A stretch of DNA of 64,000 bases. It comes from Nocardioides aquaticus. GTDB lineage: Bacteria > Actinomycetota > Actinomycetes > Propionibacteriales > Nocardioidaceae. This document shows, in pieces, positions 9,499 through 18,328 of this stretch (within the stretch, counting starts at the first letter, position 1; each line of letters begins with the position of its first letter). The translations under genes and the position numbers were made by a program. Under the pieces are notes generated by a model. It worked only from the letters and a program-made list of their open reading frames with translations, did not search any database and was not told the origin of the DNA. Where the stretch lies: the NCBI RefSeq assembly GCF_018459925.1, contig NZ_CP075371.1:4154001-4218000 (forward strand), in the 5' to 3' direction.

Positions 9499-9560
9499 CC
9501 GGTGGGCGACCACCGGGCGGGTCCTCAGATGCGAAACGCCCCGAGCGCGGGCTCGAGGCG
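9499..9560 (-). ncRNA. candidate structured rplJL leader (L10-leader-like)
   Basis: The untranslated leader of rplJ contains two hairpins near its 3' end. One is a 10-bp stem with one mismatch (9537-9546 with 9551-9560), followed on the minus strand by TTTCG, and resembles an attenuator. The other is a perfect 7-bp stem (9499-9505 with 9510-9516) directly abutting the ribosome-binding site AAGGAG. L10 leaders autoregulated by L10-L12 are known in bacteria; the match here is by position and structure, not by a covariance model. Confidence 0.45.
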
Positions 9561-9687
9561 TGGACTGGCGCGGCGGGCGGTGCCGCTGCGGGTCTGACTT
9601 CGTGGCCTGCGCTGGACGTCCGCTGCTGCGGAACCTTCGGTCCTGCCACGGGGGCGGGACGACCGGCGGTCTCTGGTTGCGTGGTGA

Positions 9688-9717
9688 ACAGTACGCGGGC
9701 CCGGCCCGCGCACCAAA
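9688..9717 (-). promoter_or_regulatory. candidate rplJL promoter
   Basis: Minus strand -35-like TTTGGT (9712-9717) and -10-like TACTGT (9688-9693) are spaced by 18 bp. They lie immediately after the rplA terminator and about 200 bp upstream of rplJ, giving a long leader. Confidence 0.5.
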
Positions 9718-9719
9718 TC

Positions 9720-9750
9720 GGCCCGGCCACCCGTGAGGGGTGACCGGGCC
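9720..9750 (-). terminator. terminator after rplA
   Basis: GGCCCGG..CACCC pairs with GGGTG..CCGGGCC, giving a 12-bp stem with one mismatch and a GTGA loop region. On the minus strand it is followed by GATTT. It lies 34 bp after the rplA stop and separates rplKA from rplJL. Confidence 0.7.
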
Positions 9751-9784
9751 GTGGCGGTGCAGGTGGTGCAGGTGGTGCGGTGGT

Positions 9785-10507
9785 TCAGACCTGCGGGGCG
9801 TCGTCGTCGCCGGCGACGTTGCGCACGCGGTTCGGGTCGACCTGGACCCCGGGGCCCATCGTCGTCGACAGCGTCACCTTGCGCACGTAGCGGCCCTTGG
9901 AGCTGGCCGGCTTGAGCCGCAGCACCTCCTCGAGGGCGGCGGCGTAGTTCTCCGCCAGCTGGGCCTCGTCGAAGGAGGCCTTGCCGATGATGAAGTGCAG
10001 GTTGGCGTGACGGTCGACGCGGAACTCGATCTTGCCGCCCTTGATGTCGGTCACGGCCTTGGCCGGGTCCGGGGTCACGGTGCCGGTCTTCGGGTTCGGC
10101 ATCAGGCCGCGGGGCCCGAGCACGCGCCCGAGGCGACCGACCTTGCCCATCATGTCCGGGGTGGCGACGACGGCGTCGAAGTCCAGGTAGCCGCCGGCCA
10201 CCTTCTCGATGAGCTCGTCGGCGCCAACCTCGTCGGCGCCCGCGGCGCGGGCGGCCTCGGCCTTGTCGCCGGCCGCGAACACCAGGACCTTGGCGGTCTT
10301 GCCGGTGCCGTGGGGCAGGTTGACGGTGCCGCGCACCATCTGGTCGGCCTTGCGGGGGTCGACCCCGAGGCGCATGACGACGTCGACGGTCTCGTCGAAC
10401 TTCTTCTTGCTCGCGGTCTTGGCGATCCCGATGGCCTTCAGGGGGCTGAAGACCTCGTCCCGGTCAAAGGACTCGGCCGCCGCGCGGTAGGTCTTGCTGC
10501 GCTGCAT
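9785..10507 (-). CDS. rplA: 50S ribosomal protein L1
   Basis: 240 residues from the ATG at 10507 ([12 protein letters not shown]), the usual actinobacterial L1 start; the frame stays open to 10570 but that extension is not conserved-looking. The signature [15 protein letters not shown] is present, as is the rRNA-binding two-domain pattern. L1 forms the ribosomal stalk at the E site. It follows rplK by 80 bp on the same strand. Confidence 0.97.
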   Translation of the reverse strand: MQRSKTYRAAAESFDRDEVFSPLKAIGIAKTASKKKFDETVDVVMRLGVDPRKADQMVRGTVNLPHGTGKTAKVLVFAAGDKAEAARAAGADEVGADELIEKVAGGYLDFDAVVATPDMMGKVGRLGRVLGPRGLMPNPKTGTVTPDPAKAVTDIKGGKIEFRVDRHANLHFIIGKASFDEAQLAENYAAALEEVLRLKPASSKGRYVRKVTLSTTMGPGVQVDPNRVRNVAGDDDAPQV

Positions 10508-10587
10508 GTCTGGCTCTTCTCTTCTCGTTGTCGTCCAGGTGTGGTCGGCGGGCCAGCGCGGCCCTGCCACGGGGGTGGAGCGGTGGG

Positions 10588-11016
10588 TCAGTCGGTCGTG
10601 ACGCCCATCGAGCGGGCGGTGCCCTCGACGATCTTCATGGCGGCGTCGATGTCGTTGGCGTTCAGGTCCGGCAGCTTGGTCGTGGCGATCTCGCGGACCT
10701 GGTCCTTGGTCAGCTTGCCGACCTTCTCCTTGTGCGGCACACCGGAGCCGCGCTGCAGGCCGGCGGCCTTCTTGATCAGCTCGGCGGCCGGCGGGGTCTT
10801 CGTGACGAAGGTGAAGGACCGGTCCTCGAAGATGGTGATCTCGACGGGGATCACGTTGCCGCGCATCGCCTCGGTCTGGGCGTTGTAGGCCTTGCAGAAC
10901 TCCATGATGTTGACGCCGTGGGGACCCAGCGCCGTACCGACCGGGGGCGCGGGGGTCGCGGCGCCGGCCTGCAGCTGCACCTTGACCAGCGCAGCGATCT
11001 TCTTCTTGGGAGGCAT
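10588..11016 (-). CDS. rplK: 50S ribosomal protein L11
   Basis: 142 residues from the ATG at 11016 ([18 protein letters not shown]), the conserved L11 start and length. Conserved stretches include [20 protein letters not shown] and the C-terminal rRNA-binding part ending in GTARSMGV. L11 is part of the GTPase-associated centre and the target of thiostrepton-type antibiotics. It sits in the canonical secE-nusG-rplK-rplA order. Confidence 0.98.
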   Translation of the reverse strand: MPPKKKIAALVKVQLQAGAATPAPPVGTALGPHGVNIMEFCKAYNAQTEAMRGNVIPVEITIFEDRSFTFVTKTPPAAELIKKAAGLQRGSGVPHKEKVGKLTKDQVREIATTKLPDLNANDIDAAMKIVEGTARSMGVTTD

Positions 11017-11124
11017 GGTTTCTCTTTCTCTCTCGTGGTCATGACGAGGACTCGCGTCCTCTGCCACCTCGGGTGGTGCACGTGGTGCGCCGCGACCCGG
11101 GGCGTGGCCCGGGCGCGGGGTGCC

Positions 11125-11985
11125 TCAGACCTTCTGGATCTGGCTGAAGCTCAGCTCGACCGGGGTCTCCCGGCCGAAGATCTCGACCAGCGCCTTGACG
11201 CGCTGGGACTCGGCGTTGATCTCGGTGATCGTCGCGTGCAACGTGGCGAACGGACCGTCGACGACCATGACCGAGTCGCTGACGTCGAAGTCGGCGACCT
11301 CGACGGGGCGGGCGGACTTGGTGGCGCCGCCCTTGGACTTGTCGCCCTCGCCGGCGGCGGCCGCCGCGGCCTCGGCCTGGGCCACCACGGCGGGGGCCAG
11401 CATGTTCTCGACCTCGCTCATGCTCAGCGGCACGGGCTGGTGGCTGTGGCCGACGAAGCCGGTGACCGAGGGCGTGTGGCGCACGGCCGACCAGGACTCG
11501 TCGGTGAGGTCCATGCGGACCAGGACGTAGCCGGGCAGGACGGTGCGCTTGACCATCTTGCGCTGGCCGTTCTTGATCTCGGCGACCTCCTCGGTGGGGA
11601 CCACGATCTCGTGGATGTAGTCCTCCATGTTCAAGGAGATGATGCGGTTCTCGAGGTTCTGGCGGACGCGGTTCTCCATGCCCGAGTAGGTGTGGACTAC
11701 GAACCAGTCGCCCGGCTTGAGCCACAGCTCGCGGCGGAACTCCTCGAGAGGGTCGATCTCCTCGGGCTCGGCGTCCGGGTCCTCGACGGGGACCTCGTCG
11801 CCGTCGGCGAGGGCCTCCTCGCCGAGGGTGGCCTCGAGGTCGCCGTCCTCGGTGTGGTCGAGCGGCTCGACGACCTCACCGGGCATCTCGACGGTCTCGA
11901 CGAGTCCCTCGTTGCTGCTGTCCGTGAGGGCCTGGTCCTCGACCTGGCCCTCGACGTCCTGGTACTCCGACACTCGTTGCTCCAT
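11125..11985 (-). CDS. nusG: transcription termination/antitermination protein NusG
   Basis: 286 residues, longer than the roughly 180 of E. coli. The first 80 or so residues are an acidic extension, as in other actinobacteria. The NGN domain follows (about 90-205, [19 protein letters not shown]) and the KOW domain closes the protein ([17 protein letters not shown]). An Ala- and Lys-rich insert (about 210-245) lies between the two domains. NusG binds RNA polymerase and links it to Rho or the ribosome. Start ATG at 11985. Confidence 0.97.
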   Translation of the reverse strand: MEQRVSEYQDVEGQVEDQALTDSSNEGLVETVEMPGEVVEPLDHTEDGDLEATLGEEALADGDEVPVEDPDAEPEEIDPLEEFRRELWLKPGDWFVVHTYSGMENRVRQNLENRIISLNMEDYIHEIVVPTEEVAEIKNGQRKMVKRTVLPGYVLVRMDLTDESWSAVRHTPSVTGFVGHSHQPVPLSMSEVENMLAPAVVAQAEAAAAAAGEGDKSKGGATKSARPVEVADFDVSDSVMVVDGPFATLHATITEINAESQRVKALVEIFGRETPVELSFSQIQKV

Positions 11986-12027
11986 CTCAGGGGGTTCGTG
12001 GGGGCCGCGGCGCGCGCGACCCTGGTC

Positions 12028-12288
12028 TCACTGCTCGGCGTTGCCGGTGAAGACCGCGAAGGCCAGCCGGCCGAACCCGAGGTCGAGGGCGGAGATCAGC
12101 GCCATCATCACGATGACGAAGACCATCACCACGAAGAAGTAGGTAACCAGCTGCTCCTGCGTGGGCCACACGACCTTGCGCAGCTCCGCGACCACCTGGC
12201 GGTAGAAGGTCACCAGGCTGGTGCGCTTGGGCTTGTCCTCGTCGGACCCGCCGTCGCGCGACCCGCGCACGGTGTCACTGTCCGCCAC
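12028..12288 (-). CDS. secE: preprotein translocase subunit SecE
   Basis: 86 residues from the GTG at 12288 (VADSDTVRG), preceded by GTGAGGAC. The open frame runs on to 12384 but would overlap the tRNA-Trp gene, so the internal GTG is preferred. The conserved TFYRQVVAELRKVVWPTQEQ precedes a single transmembrane helix. SecE stabilises SecY in the Sec translocon. nusG follows after 42 bp. Confidence 0.95.
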   Translation of the reverse strand: MADSDTVRGSRDGGSDEDKPKRTSLVTFYRQVVAELRKVVWPTQEQLVTYFFVVMVFVIVMMALISALDLGFGRLAFAVFTGNAEQ

Positions 12289-12357
12289 GTCCTCACACCT
12301 CTCGTCGTACGGCGACGACCCCCCTGGTCGGGGAGCCGGGCCGGCTTGGTTGCTTCG

Positions 12358-12430
12358 CAGGGCACGAGGGACTTGAACCCCCAACCTTCGGTTTTGGAGA
12401 CCGATGCTCTGCCAGTTGAGCTAGTGCCCT
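12358..12430 (-). tRNA. tRNA-Trp (CCA anticodon)
   Basis: 73 nt cloverleaf. Acceptor AGGGCAC pairs with GTGCCCT, the discriminator is G, the anticodon loop is CTCCAAA giving anticodon CCA, and the T-arm contains GGTTCAAGTCC. The 3' CCA is not encoded. It is directly upstream of secE, the typical actinobacterial trpT-secE position. Confidence 0.97.
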
Positions 12431-12590
12431 CCGATGGTCCCGTGACCGGTCTCCGCCCCCCGCGGGTCCTGCTGCGAGGGCATGACGGAGCATGGCGACG
12501 AGTCCACCGTGGTGGAGTCTACGGGCAAGGGGAACGGCGCGTCCAAACGCACCGGGCGCCCGGGCCGCCCGGGCCGGGCCCGGGGCGGCC

Positions 12591-13046
12591 TCAACGCTTG
12601 CGCGCCGGACGCACCACGAGCACGGGGCAGGGCGCGTACTGCTGCACCCGCTGGGCGGTGCTGCCCAGCAGGACGGTGTCGGACAGGCCCCGCCCGCCGC
12701 TGGCGATGACCACCAGGCCGGCGTCGAGCTGCTTGGCGGCCTTGATGATCTCCTTGGCCGGCGAGCCGGACCGCAGCCGGGTGTGCACCTGGGGACCCCA
12801 CCCGTCGAACTGGGCCGCGACCGTGGCCAGCGCCGCCTGCGCGGCCTCGCGGAACCCGGACTCCTGGGCGACGGCCGTGCGCTGGTCGGCCTCGCTGACG
12901 TCGTCGGCGAAGGCGACCGCCGCGAACGGCCGGATCACCGCGACGACCGAGACGTCGGAGATCTTCGCGGGGTCGGCGAAGGACTTCAGCTTGCGGGCGG
13001 CGGCCAGCGACTGCTTGCTGCCGTCGGTCGTGACGATGACGTGCAT
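12591..13046 (-). CDS. universal stress protein (UspA family)
   Basis: 151 residues forming a single Usp domain. It begins MHVIVTTDGSKQS, the usual first strand and loop, and has the ATP-binding pattern G-x2-G-x9-G-S/T in GGRGLSDTVLLGST before the final PCPVLVV strand. It is therefore likely an ATP-binding Usp. It starts 3 bp after the stop of the APC permease gene, so the two are probably co-transcribed and the Usp may modulate the transporter. The 160-bp gap towards tRNA-Trp (12431-12590) shows only GC-rich inverted repeats. Confidence 0.92.
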   Translation of the reverse strand: MHVIVTTDGSKQSLAAARKLKSFADPAKISDVSVVAVIRPFAAVAFADDVSEADQRTAVAQESGFREAAQAALATVAAQFDGWGPQVHTRLRSGSPAKEIIKAAKQLDAGLVVIASGGRGLSDTVLLGSTAQRVQQYAPCPVLVVRPARKR

Positions 13047-13049
13047 GGC

Positions 13050-14483
13050 TCAGGCTCCTCCGGTCGGGTCGGCGATGCTCGGCGGGGCGCCGGGCGGACG
13101 GGTGCGGCTGCCGAACGCCTTCTCGGCCACGAAGAGCACGAGACCGACGCCGATCAGGCCGCCGCACCACAGCAGGGAGGTCCAGTCGTCGACCACGACG
13201 TACACGGCGAGCACCGCGTTGCCGACGAGGCCGACCGCCAGCAACGGCGTCGGGGCCCTGAACGTCGACCCCGAGCCCGTGTCGGCGTCCCCGCGCAGCT
13301 TGAAGGCGGAGAGGATCACCAGGGCGTAGATGACCAGGAGCAGCAGCACGGTGACGTTGGCGAGCGTGGTGATCAGGTCGATGTCCAGGCCGAGCCGGCC
13401 CAGCACGTCGCCGACGACCAGCAGCCCGACGACCACGACCGCCGACAGGATCAGCGCCACCCAGGGGCTGCGCCGCGTCGGGTGGACCGTGGCGAAGACG
13501 CCGGGCACGACGTCCTCGCGGGCCATGCCGTAGAGGATCCGTGACTGCGTGACGACCGCCACCAGCGTGGTGTTGGTGATCGCGACCATCGCGATGATCG
13601 CGAACAGGGTCACCGAGACCGGCAGGACGTCGGCCTTGACCACCTCGAGCAGGGACGGCTCACCCGCGTCGGAGGCGGCCGCCAGGGTCCCGGCGCCGAC
13701 CACCAGCTCGGCGGTCATCGCGACCAGGACGTAGATGACGCCGGCGCAGACCATCCCGCCGACCAGGGCCTTGGGGAAGGTCGTCGCGGGGTCGACGGTC
13801 TCCTCCGCCACGTTGGCGGCGTTCTCGAAGCCGGTCATCGCGAAGAAGGCCAGCGCCACGCCGGCCACGATCGCCCAGGTGACGTTGCCGTCCGTGGAGA
13901 ACTCGACCAGCCCCCCGAAGTCGGCGTCGCCGCGGGCGACGAAGACCACGCCGATGGCCAGCACGATCACCAGGCCGACGACCTCGACGACGGTCATCAC
14001 CATGTTGATGACCACCGACTCGGTGATCCCGATGTAGTTGACCACCGCGAGCACGAGGATGAAGGCGACCGAGACGAGCAGTGCGGGCGGCAGCGACCAG
14101 ACCGAGTCGAAGTACGTCGCGAAGCCCGTGGCCAGCGACCCGGCGGCGGCGAACACCGCGCTGAGCGCGCAGATCGTGACCACGAAGGTCAGGGTGCGGT
14201 TCTTGAAGGCCTTGTTGACGTAGAGCGCGGCACCCGCGGCCTGCGGGTACTTGGTGACCAGCTCGGCGTAGGCCAGGCCGGTGATGGTGGCGACGGTGAC
14301 GCCCACGCCGAAGGCGATCCAGAACGCGCCGCCGACGACGGCGGCGACCGCGCCGATGAGCACGTAGATGCCGGAGCCCAGCACGTCGCCGAGCACGTAG
14401 AAGAAGAGCAGCCGGCCGGTGATGGAGCGCTTGAGCTCGCTGTCACCGGCAGGACCTGCACTGGTGGTGGGTTCTGCCGTCAT
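13050..14483 (-). CDS. APC-superfamily amino acid permease
   Basis: 477 residues from the ATG at 14483 ([11 protein letters not shown]); the upstream extension to 14702 overlaps the divergent aminotransferase gene and is not credible. About 12 hydrophobic segments are present. The first carries the APC signature [15 protein letters not shown], and [11 protein letters not shown] is the typical TM6-7 motif. Likely a proton-coupled amino acid transporter in the cytoplasmic membrane. Specificity cannot be assigned. It is followed by a Usp gene and is divergent from aspC, which may hint at amino acid use. Confidence 0.9.
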   Translation of the reverse strand: MTAEPTTSAGPAGDSELKRSITGRLLFFYVLGDVLGSGIYVLIGAVAAVVGGAFWIAFGVGVTVATITGLAYAELVTKYPQAAGAALYVNKAFKNRTLTFVVTICALSAVFAAAGSLATGFATYFDSVWSLPPALLVSVAFILVLAVVNYIGITESVVINMVMTVVEVVGLVIVLAIGVVFVARGDADFGGLVEFSTDGNVTWAIVAGVALAFFAMTGFENAANVAEETVDPATTFPKALVGGMVCAGVIYVLVAMTAELVVGAGTLAAASDAGEPSLLEVVKADVLPVSVTLFAIIAMVAITNTTLVAVVTQSRILYGMAREDVVPGVFATVHPTRRSPWVALILSAVVVVGLLVVGDVLGRLGLDIDLITTLANVTVLLLLVIYALVILSAFKLRGDADTGSGSTFRAPTPLLAVGLVGNAVLAVYVVVDDWTSLLWCGGLIGVGLVLFVAEKAFGSRTRPPGAPPSIADPTGGA

Positions 14484-14579
14484 GCGTGCTCCCCGGATGC
14501 ATCGGCTGGTCGACGGTGATGCGTCATCCGACCGGTCCCACGCACCGATGTCAACGACCCCCCTGGTCGGGGCCGCCTC

Positions 14580-14585
14580 TACGAT
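14580..14585 (+). promoter_or_regulatory. leaderless -10 element for the aminotransferase gene
   Basis: TACGAT ends 7 bp before the ATG at 14593. The TANNNT-n6/7-start pattern is the signature of leaderless transcripts in actinobacteria and decides the start of this gene. Confidence 0.6.
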
Positions 14586-14592
14586 GGCGCGC

Positions 14593-15813
14593 ATGAGCAC
14601 CCCCGAAGCCGTCAGCCCCCGCGAGCGCCGCGTCTCCGCCCGGGTGGGCGCGATCGCCGAGTCCGCGACGCTCAAGGTCGACTCCAAGGCCAAGGCGCTC
14701 AAGGCGGAGGGCCGACCGGTCGTCGGGTTCGGCGCCGGGGAGCCCGACTTCCCGACCCCGGCCTACGTCGTGGACGCCGCGGTCGAGGCCTGCCGCGACC
14801 CGCGCAACCACCGCTACTCCCCCGCCGGCGGCCTGCCGGAGCTGAAGCAGGCCATCGTCGACAAGACCCGCCGCGACAGCGGCCTGGTGGTCGAGCCGGC
14901 GCAGGTGCTGGTCACCAACGGCGGCAAGCAGGCCATCTACGGCGCCTTCGCCGCGATGCTCGACCCCGGCGACGAGGTGATCCTGCCCGCGCCCTACTGG
15001 ACGACCTACCCCGAGGCGATCGCCCTGGCCGGCGGCCGCCCGGTCGAGGTGCTGGCCGACGAGACCCAGGACTACAAGGTGACCGTCGCGCAGCTGGAGG
15101 CGGCGCGCACCGAGCGGACGAAGGTGCTCCTCTTCGTCTCGCCGTCCAACCCGACCGGCGCGGTCTACACCGCCGACGAGATCCGCGAGATCGGCGCCTG
15201 GGTGGCCGAGCACGGTCTGTGGGTGCTGACCGACGAGATCTACGAGCACCTGGTCTACGACGGCGTCGAGACCGGCTCGATGCCGGTGCTGTGCCCCGAC
15301 CTGGTCGACCAGTGCGTGGTCGTCAACGGCGTGGCCAAGACCTACGCGATGACCGGCTGGCGGGTCGGCTGGATGATCGGCCCGAAGGACGTCGTCAAGG
15401 CGGCCACGAACCTGCAGTCGCACGCGACCTCGAACGTCGCCAACGTCTCGCAGCGGGCGGCGATCGCCGCCCTGACCGGCGACCTGACCGCGGTCGAGGA
15501 GATGAAGACGGCCTTCGACCGGCGCCGCCGGCTGATCGTGTCGATGCTGAACGAGATCGACGGCGTCGTCTGCCCGACCCCGCTCGGGGCGTTCTACGCC
15601 TACCCGTCGGTGAAGGGGCTGCTGGGTCGCGAGCACGGCGGCGTCCGCATCGACACCTCGGCCGAGCTGGCCGAGTGGATCCTGGAGCAGGCCGAGGTGG
15701 CGGTGGTGCCGGGCGAGGCGTTCGGCTCGCCGGGCTACCTGCGGCTGTCCTACGCCCTGGGCGACGAGGACCTCGTCGAGGGCGTCAGCCGGCTGCAGAA
15801 GCTCTTCGGCTGA
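14593..15813 (+). CDS. pyridoxal-phosphate-dependent aminotransferase (aspartate aminotransferase type)
   Basis: 406 residues with fold-type I class I aminotransferase features: [10 protein letters not shown] near the N-terminus, [32 protein letters not shown], and the catalytic lysine in [14 protein letters not shown]. It most likely transfers amino groups between aspartate and 2-oxoglutarate. In Actinobacteria such aspC genes often lie near tRNA-Trp/secE. The start is ATG 14593, where a TACGAT -10 predicts a leaderless message; ATG 14584 is an alternative. Confidence 0.93.
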   Translation: MSTPEAVSPRERRVSARVGAIAESATLKVDSKAKALKAEGRPVVGFGAGEPDFPTPAYVVDAAVEACRDPRNHRYSPAGGLPELKQAIVDKTRRDSGLVVEPAQVLVTNGGKQAIYGAFAAMLDPGDEVILPAPYWTTYPEAIALAGGRPVEVLADETQDYKVTVAQLEAARTERTKVLLFVSPSNPTGAVYTADEIREIGAWVAEHGLWVLTDEIYEHLVYDGVETGSMPVLCPDLVDQCVVVNGVAKTYAMTGWRVGWMIGPKDVVKAATNLQSHATSNVANVSQRAAIAALTGDLTAVEEMKTAFDRRRRLIVSMLNEIDGVVCPTPLGAFYAYPSVKGLLGREHGGVRIDTSAELAEWILEQAEVAVVPGEAFGSPGYLRLSYALGDEDLVEGVSRLQKLFG

Positions 15814-15814
15814 C

Positions 15815-16876
15815 GTGGGTCTCGAGACGTTCGCTGGCGCTCACTCCTCGACCAACGCGGCCCGCGACGTCCGGACGCTGCCCAAGGCCCACCTGCACCT
15901 GCACTTCACCGGGTCGATGCGGCACGACACGCTGCTCGAGCTCGCGGCGCGGGACGGGATCGCGCTGCCGGACTCGCTGGTCTCGGGGTGGCCGCCCCAG
16001 CTGAGCGCGGCGGACGAGAAGGGCTGGTTCCGCTTCCAGCGGCTCTACGACGTCGCGCGGTCGGTGCTGCGCACCGAGGACGACGTCCGGCGGCTGGTGC
16101 GGGAGGCGGCCGAGGACGACGCGGCCGACGGCGGCGGGTGGCTGGAGATCCAGGTCGACCCCAGCGGGTACGCGGCCCGCTTCGGGGGCATCACCGCCTT
16201 CCTCGACCTCGTCCTCGACGCCGCCCGGGAGGCCACGGCCTCCACCGGGGTCGGGGTGGCGGTCGTCGTCGCGGCCAACCGCACCCGCCACCCGCTGGAC
16301 GCCCGCACCCTGGCCCGCCTCGCGGCGCAGTACGCCGGGCGCGGCGTGGTCGGCTTCGGGCTGTCCAACGACGAGCGGCGCGGCACCACCACGGACTTCG
16401 CGGCCGCCTTCGCCATCGCCGGACGCGCCGGCCTGCTCCTGCTGCCGCACGGCGGCGAGCTGCGCGGCCCCGAGCACGTGCGCACCTGCCTGGACGTCCT
16501 GCGCCCGGCCCGGCTCGGGCACGGCGTCCGCTCGGCCGAGGACCCGGACCTGCTGGCCCGGGTGGTCGACGCGGGCATCGCGCTCGAGGTCTGCCCGGTC
16601 TCGAACGTCTCGCTCGGCGTCTACTCCGACCTGTCCTCGGTGCCGGTGCCGACGCTGCTGGAGGCCGGCGCCACCGTCGCCCTGGGCTCGGACGACCCGC
16701 TGCTGTTCGGCTCACGGCTGGCCGGGCAGTACGCGACCATGCGCGCCGCCCACGACCTCGACGACGACGCCCTGGCCGGGCTGGCCCGGATGTCGGTGCG
16801 GGCCAGCGCGGCCCCCGACGACGTCCGGGCGCGGCTGCTGGCCGGGATCGACGACTGGCTGGCCGCCCCGGCCTGA
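15815..16876 (+). CDS. adenosine deaminase family protein
   Basis: 353 residues of the metal-dependent ADA/AMP deaminase family. Zinc and catalytic motifs in order are KAHLHLHFTGS, HGGEL, RLGHGVRS and ALGSDDPLLF. The substrate could be adenosine, adenine or a modified purine; motifs do not decide. The GTG start at 15815 follows the aminotransferase stop by 1 bp, so the genes are coupled. Unusually, the first 13 or so residues are encoded by a copy of the dispersed palindromic repeat described below, and no alternative ATG or GTG lies between it and the conserved KAHLHLH. Confidence 0.88.
   Translation: MGLETFAGAHSSTNAARDVRTLPKAHLHLHFTGSMRHDTLLELAARDGIALPDSLVSGWPPQLSAADEKGWFRFQRLYDVARSVLRTEDDVRRLVREAAEDDAADGGGWLEIQVDPSGYAARFGGITAFLDLVLDAAREATASTGVGVAVVVAANRTRHPLDARTLARLAAQYAGRGVVGFGLSNDERRGTTTDFAAAFAIAGRAGLLLLPHGGELRGPEHVRTCLDVLRPARLGHGVRSAEDPDLLARVVDAGIALEVCPVSNVSLGVYSDLSSVPVPTLLEAGATVALGSDDPLLFGSRLAGQYATMRAAHDLDDDALAGLARMSVRASAAPDDVRARLLAGIDDWLAAPA
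15818..15854 (-). repeat. dispersed palindromic repeat, copy inside a CDS 5' end
   Basis: This stretch matches the repeat seen at 21649, 38118, 38148 and 39923 in reverse orientation (GGTCTCGAGACG at one end, TCCTCGACCA at the other) with a few substitutions. It lies in the first codons of the adenosine deaminase gene. Confidence 0.75.
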
Positions 16877-16884
16877 GCCTGCTC

Positions 16885-17463
16885 TCAGACCGGGCGCAAC
16901 GGGCGGACCCGGAGCTGGTCGCCGGACCAGGGCCGCTGGTCCTCCCCGGTGCGGGTCGTGACGACCTGGAGGGTGCCACGGGCGCGTGCGGGGGCGGCGC
17001 ACGCGGCCGGGACGCGGGCCACGACGGTGGCGGAGCGCTCGGCCCGGACCACCCCGACCTCGCACGTCACCTCCGTCCCGGCGTCGTCGGTGGTGCGGCT
17101 GGCGACCGACGGCGCCTGACCCGGCACCGAGGTGACGAAGATCCGGGTCGACCCGTCCTCGTCCCGGTCGCGCAGCCGGACCACGAGCAGCTGGTCCCAC
17201 CGTGCGTCCGCCGGAGCCAGCCGGGCCAGGTCGGCGGCGAGCCGGAGACCGCCCGCGGCGGTGCGGCGCACCTCCAGGCCGCTCAGGTCGATGCTGCGAC
17301 GGTTGCGGTCCGAGAGGCCCGGCACGTCGCGGGCGATGCTGACGTCGCCGCGCTGGTCCGAGGAGGTCGACACCACCTCGGCCGCGCCGGACGGGCCGGC
17401 CGCGACGACCGGCAGGAGCAGGGAGCCGGCGAGGGCTGCGGTCAGGGAGGGGGCGGCGCGCAC
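16885..17463 (-). CDS. small secreted protein, unknown function
   Basis: 192 residues from GTG 17463, chosen because GGGGGAGG lies 8 bp upstream and the product then begins with a signal peptide (RAAPSLTAALAGSLLLPVVAAGPSGAA). The open frame continues far upstream only as the shadow of the opposite gene. The mature part is polar with two cysteines (EVTCEVGV, VPAACAAP). Alternating strands suggest an extracellular beta-rich domain. No family recognised. It converges with the deaminase gene with 8 bp between stops. Confidence 0.7.
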   Translation of the reverse strand: MRAAPSLTAALAGSLLLPVVAAGPSGAAEVVSTSSDQRGDVSIARDVPGLSDRNRRSIDLSGLEVRRTAAGGLRLAADLARLAPADARWDQLLVVRLRDRDEDGSTRIFVTSVPGQAPSVASRTTDDAGTEVTCEVGVVRAERSATVVARVPAACAAPARARGTLQVVTTRTGEDQRPWSGDQLRVRPLRPV

Positions 17464-17541
17464 GGCGACAACCTCCCCCGCCCCCACGGTCGGGCGCAAG
17501 CCCCGCGCCCGGCCTGCGGGCCGTGGTTGACTGCCGTCGCG

Positions 17542-18312
17542 ATGGACGAGGACGAGGTCGAGGTCCCCCTGGCCGGGGGCGAGGTGAACGAGGTCGTCCG
17601 GGTCGGCGACACCGTCCACCGCACCGCCGGGGCGTGGACCCCGAGCGTCCAGCGCGTGCTGGCCCACCTGCGGGCCGAGGGCTTCGACCTGTCGCCGGCC
17701 CCGCTGGGCACCGACGACCGTGGCCGCGAGGTCGTCTCCTGGCTTCCCGGGACCACCGCCGCCCGCCCCTGGCCGGCGGCGCTGCTGCGGGAGGACGGCG
17801 TGCACCAGGCCGCGGCCGCGGTCGTCGGCCTGGGCGCGGCGCTGGCGACGTACGAGGCCCGACCCGACGACGTGTGGCGCCACGGGGGCGTGCCGGGACC
17901 GGGCAGCACCACCCTGCGCCACGGCGACCTGGGGCTGTGGAACACGGTGTGGAGCGGGGACCGGCTGACCGGGATCATCGACTGGGACTACCTCGAGCCG
18001 TCCCCGCCGCTGTGGGACCTCGCGCAGCTGTGCTGGTACGTCCTGCCGGTGCGGCCGACCCGGTGGGCCGCGTGCGGCTTCGACGGCGAGCCCGACCTCG
18101 ACCGGCGCCTCGCCGTGGTCGCCGAGCACGCCGGCTGCCGGCCCCGGGACCTGCTCGAGGTCCTCGACGACCTGATGGGGCTCGACCTGGAGCGCACCCT
18201 GACCTGGGGCGGGGCCGGCGTGCACCCGTGGCGGCACTTCCTCGACGCCGGGTACGTCCTCGACATCGGCACGGACCGGGCCTTCCTGCGGGAGCGGTGG
18301 CTGCGCGCCTGA
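17542..18312 (+). CDS. aminoglycoside phosphotransferase (APH)-family kinase
   Basis: 256 residues. The kinase core shows the APH catalytic loop LRHGDLGLWNTVW (HGDxxxxN) and the metal-binding GIIDWDYLEPSPPLWDLA (DxD). Such proteins phosphorylate small-molecule hydroxyls such as choline, homoserine-like compounds or aminoglycosides; the substrate is unknown and antibiotic resistance should not be assumed. The start ATG 17542 lies 78 bp from the divergent secreted-protein gene. It converges with murB. Confidence 0.85.
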   Translation: MDEDEVEVPLAGGEVNEVVRVGDTVHRTAGAWTPSVQRVLAHLRAEGFDLSPAPLGTDDRGREVVSWLPGTTAARPWPAALLREDGVHQAAAAVVGLGAALATYEARPDDVWRHGGVPGPGSTTLRHGDLGLWNTVWSGDRLTGIIDWDYLEPSPPLWDLAQLCWYVLPVRPTRWAACGFDGEPDLDRRLAVVAEHAGCRPRDLLEVLDDLMGLDLERTLTWGGAGVHPWRHFLDAGYVLDIGTDRAFLRERWLRA

Positions 18313-18328
18313 GCCCCGCGGCTGCCTC

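Noticed and set aside
10528..13329. A 933-codon open frame on the plus strand across rplK, nusG, secE, tRNA-Trp and usp.
   Set aside because: It is antisense to five well-supported genes and has no recognisable motif.
17542..18312. Aminoglycoside resistance gene.
   Set aside because: The APH fold is shared by many small-molecule kinases and nothing in the context points to antibiotics.
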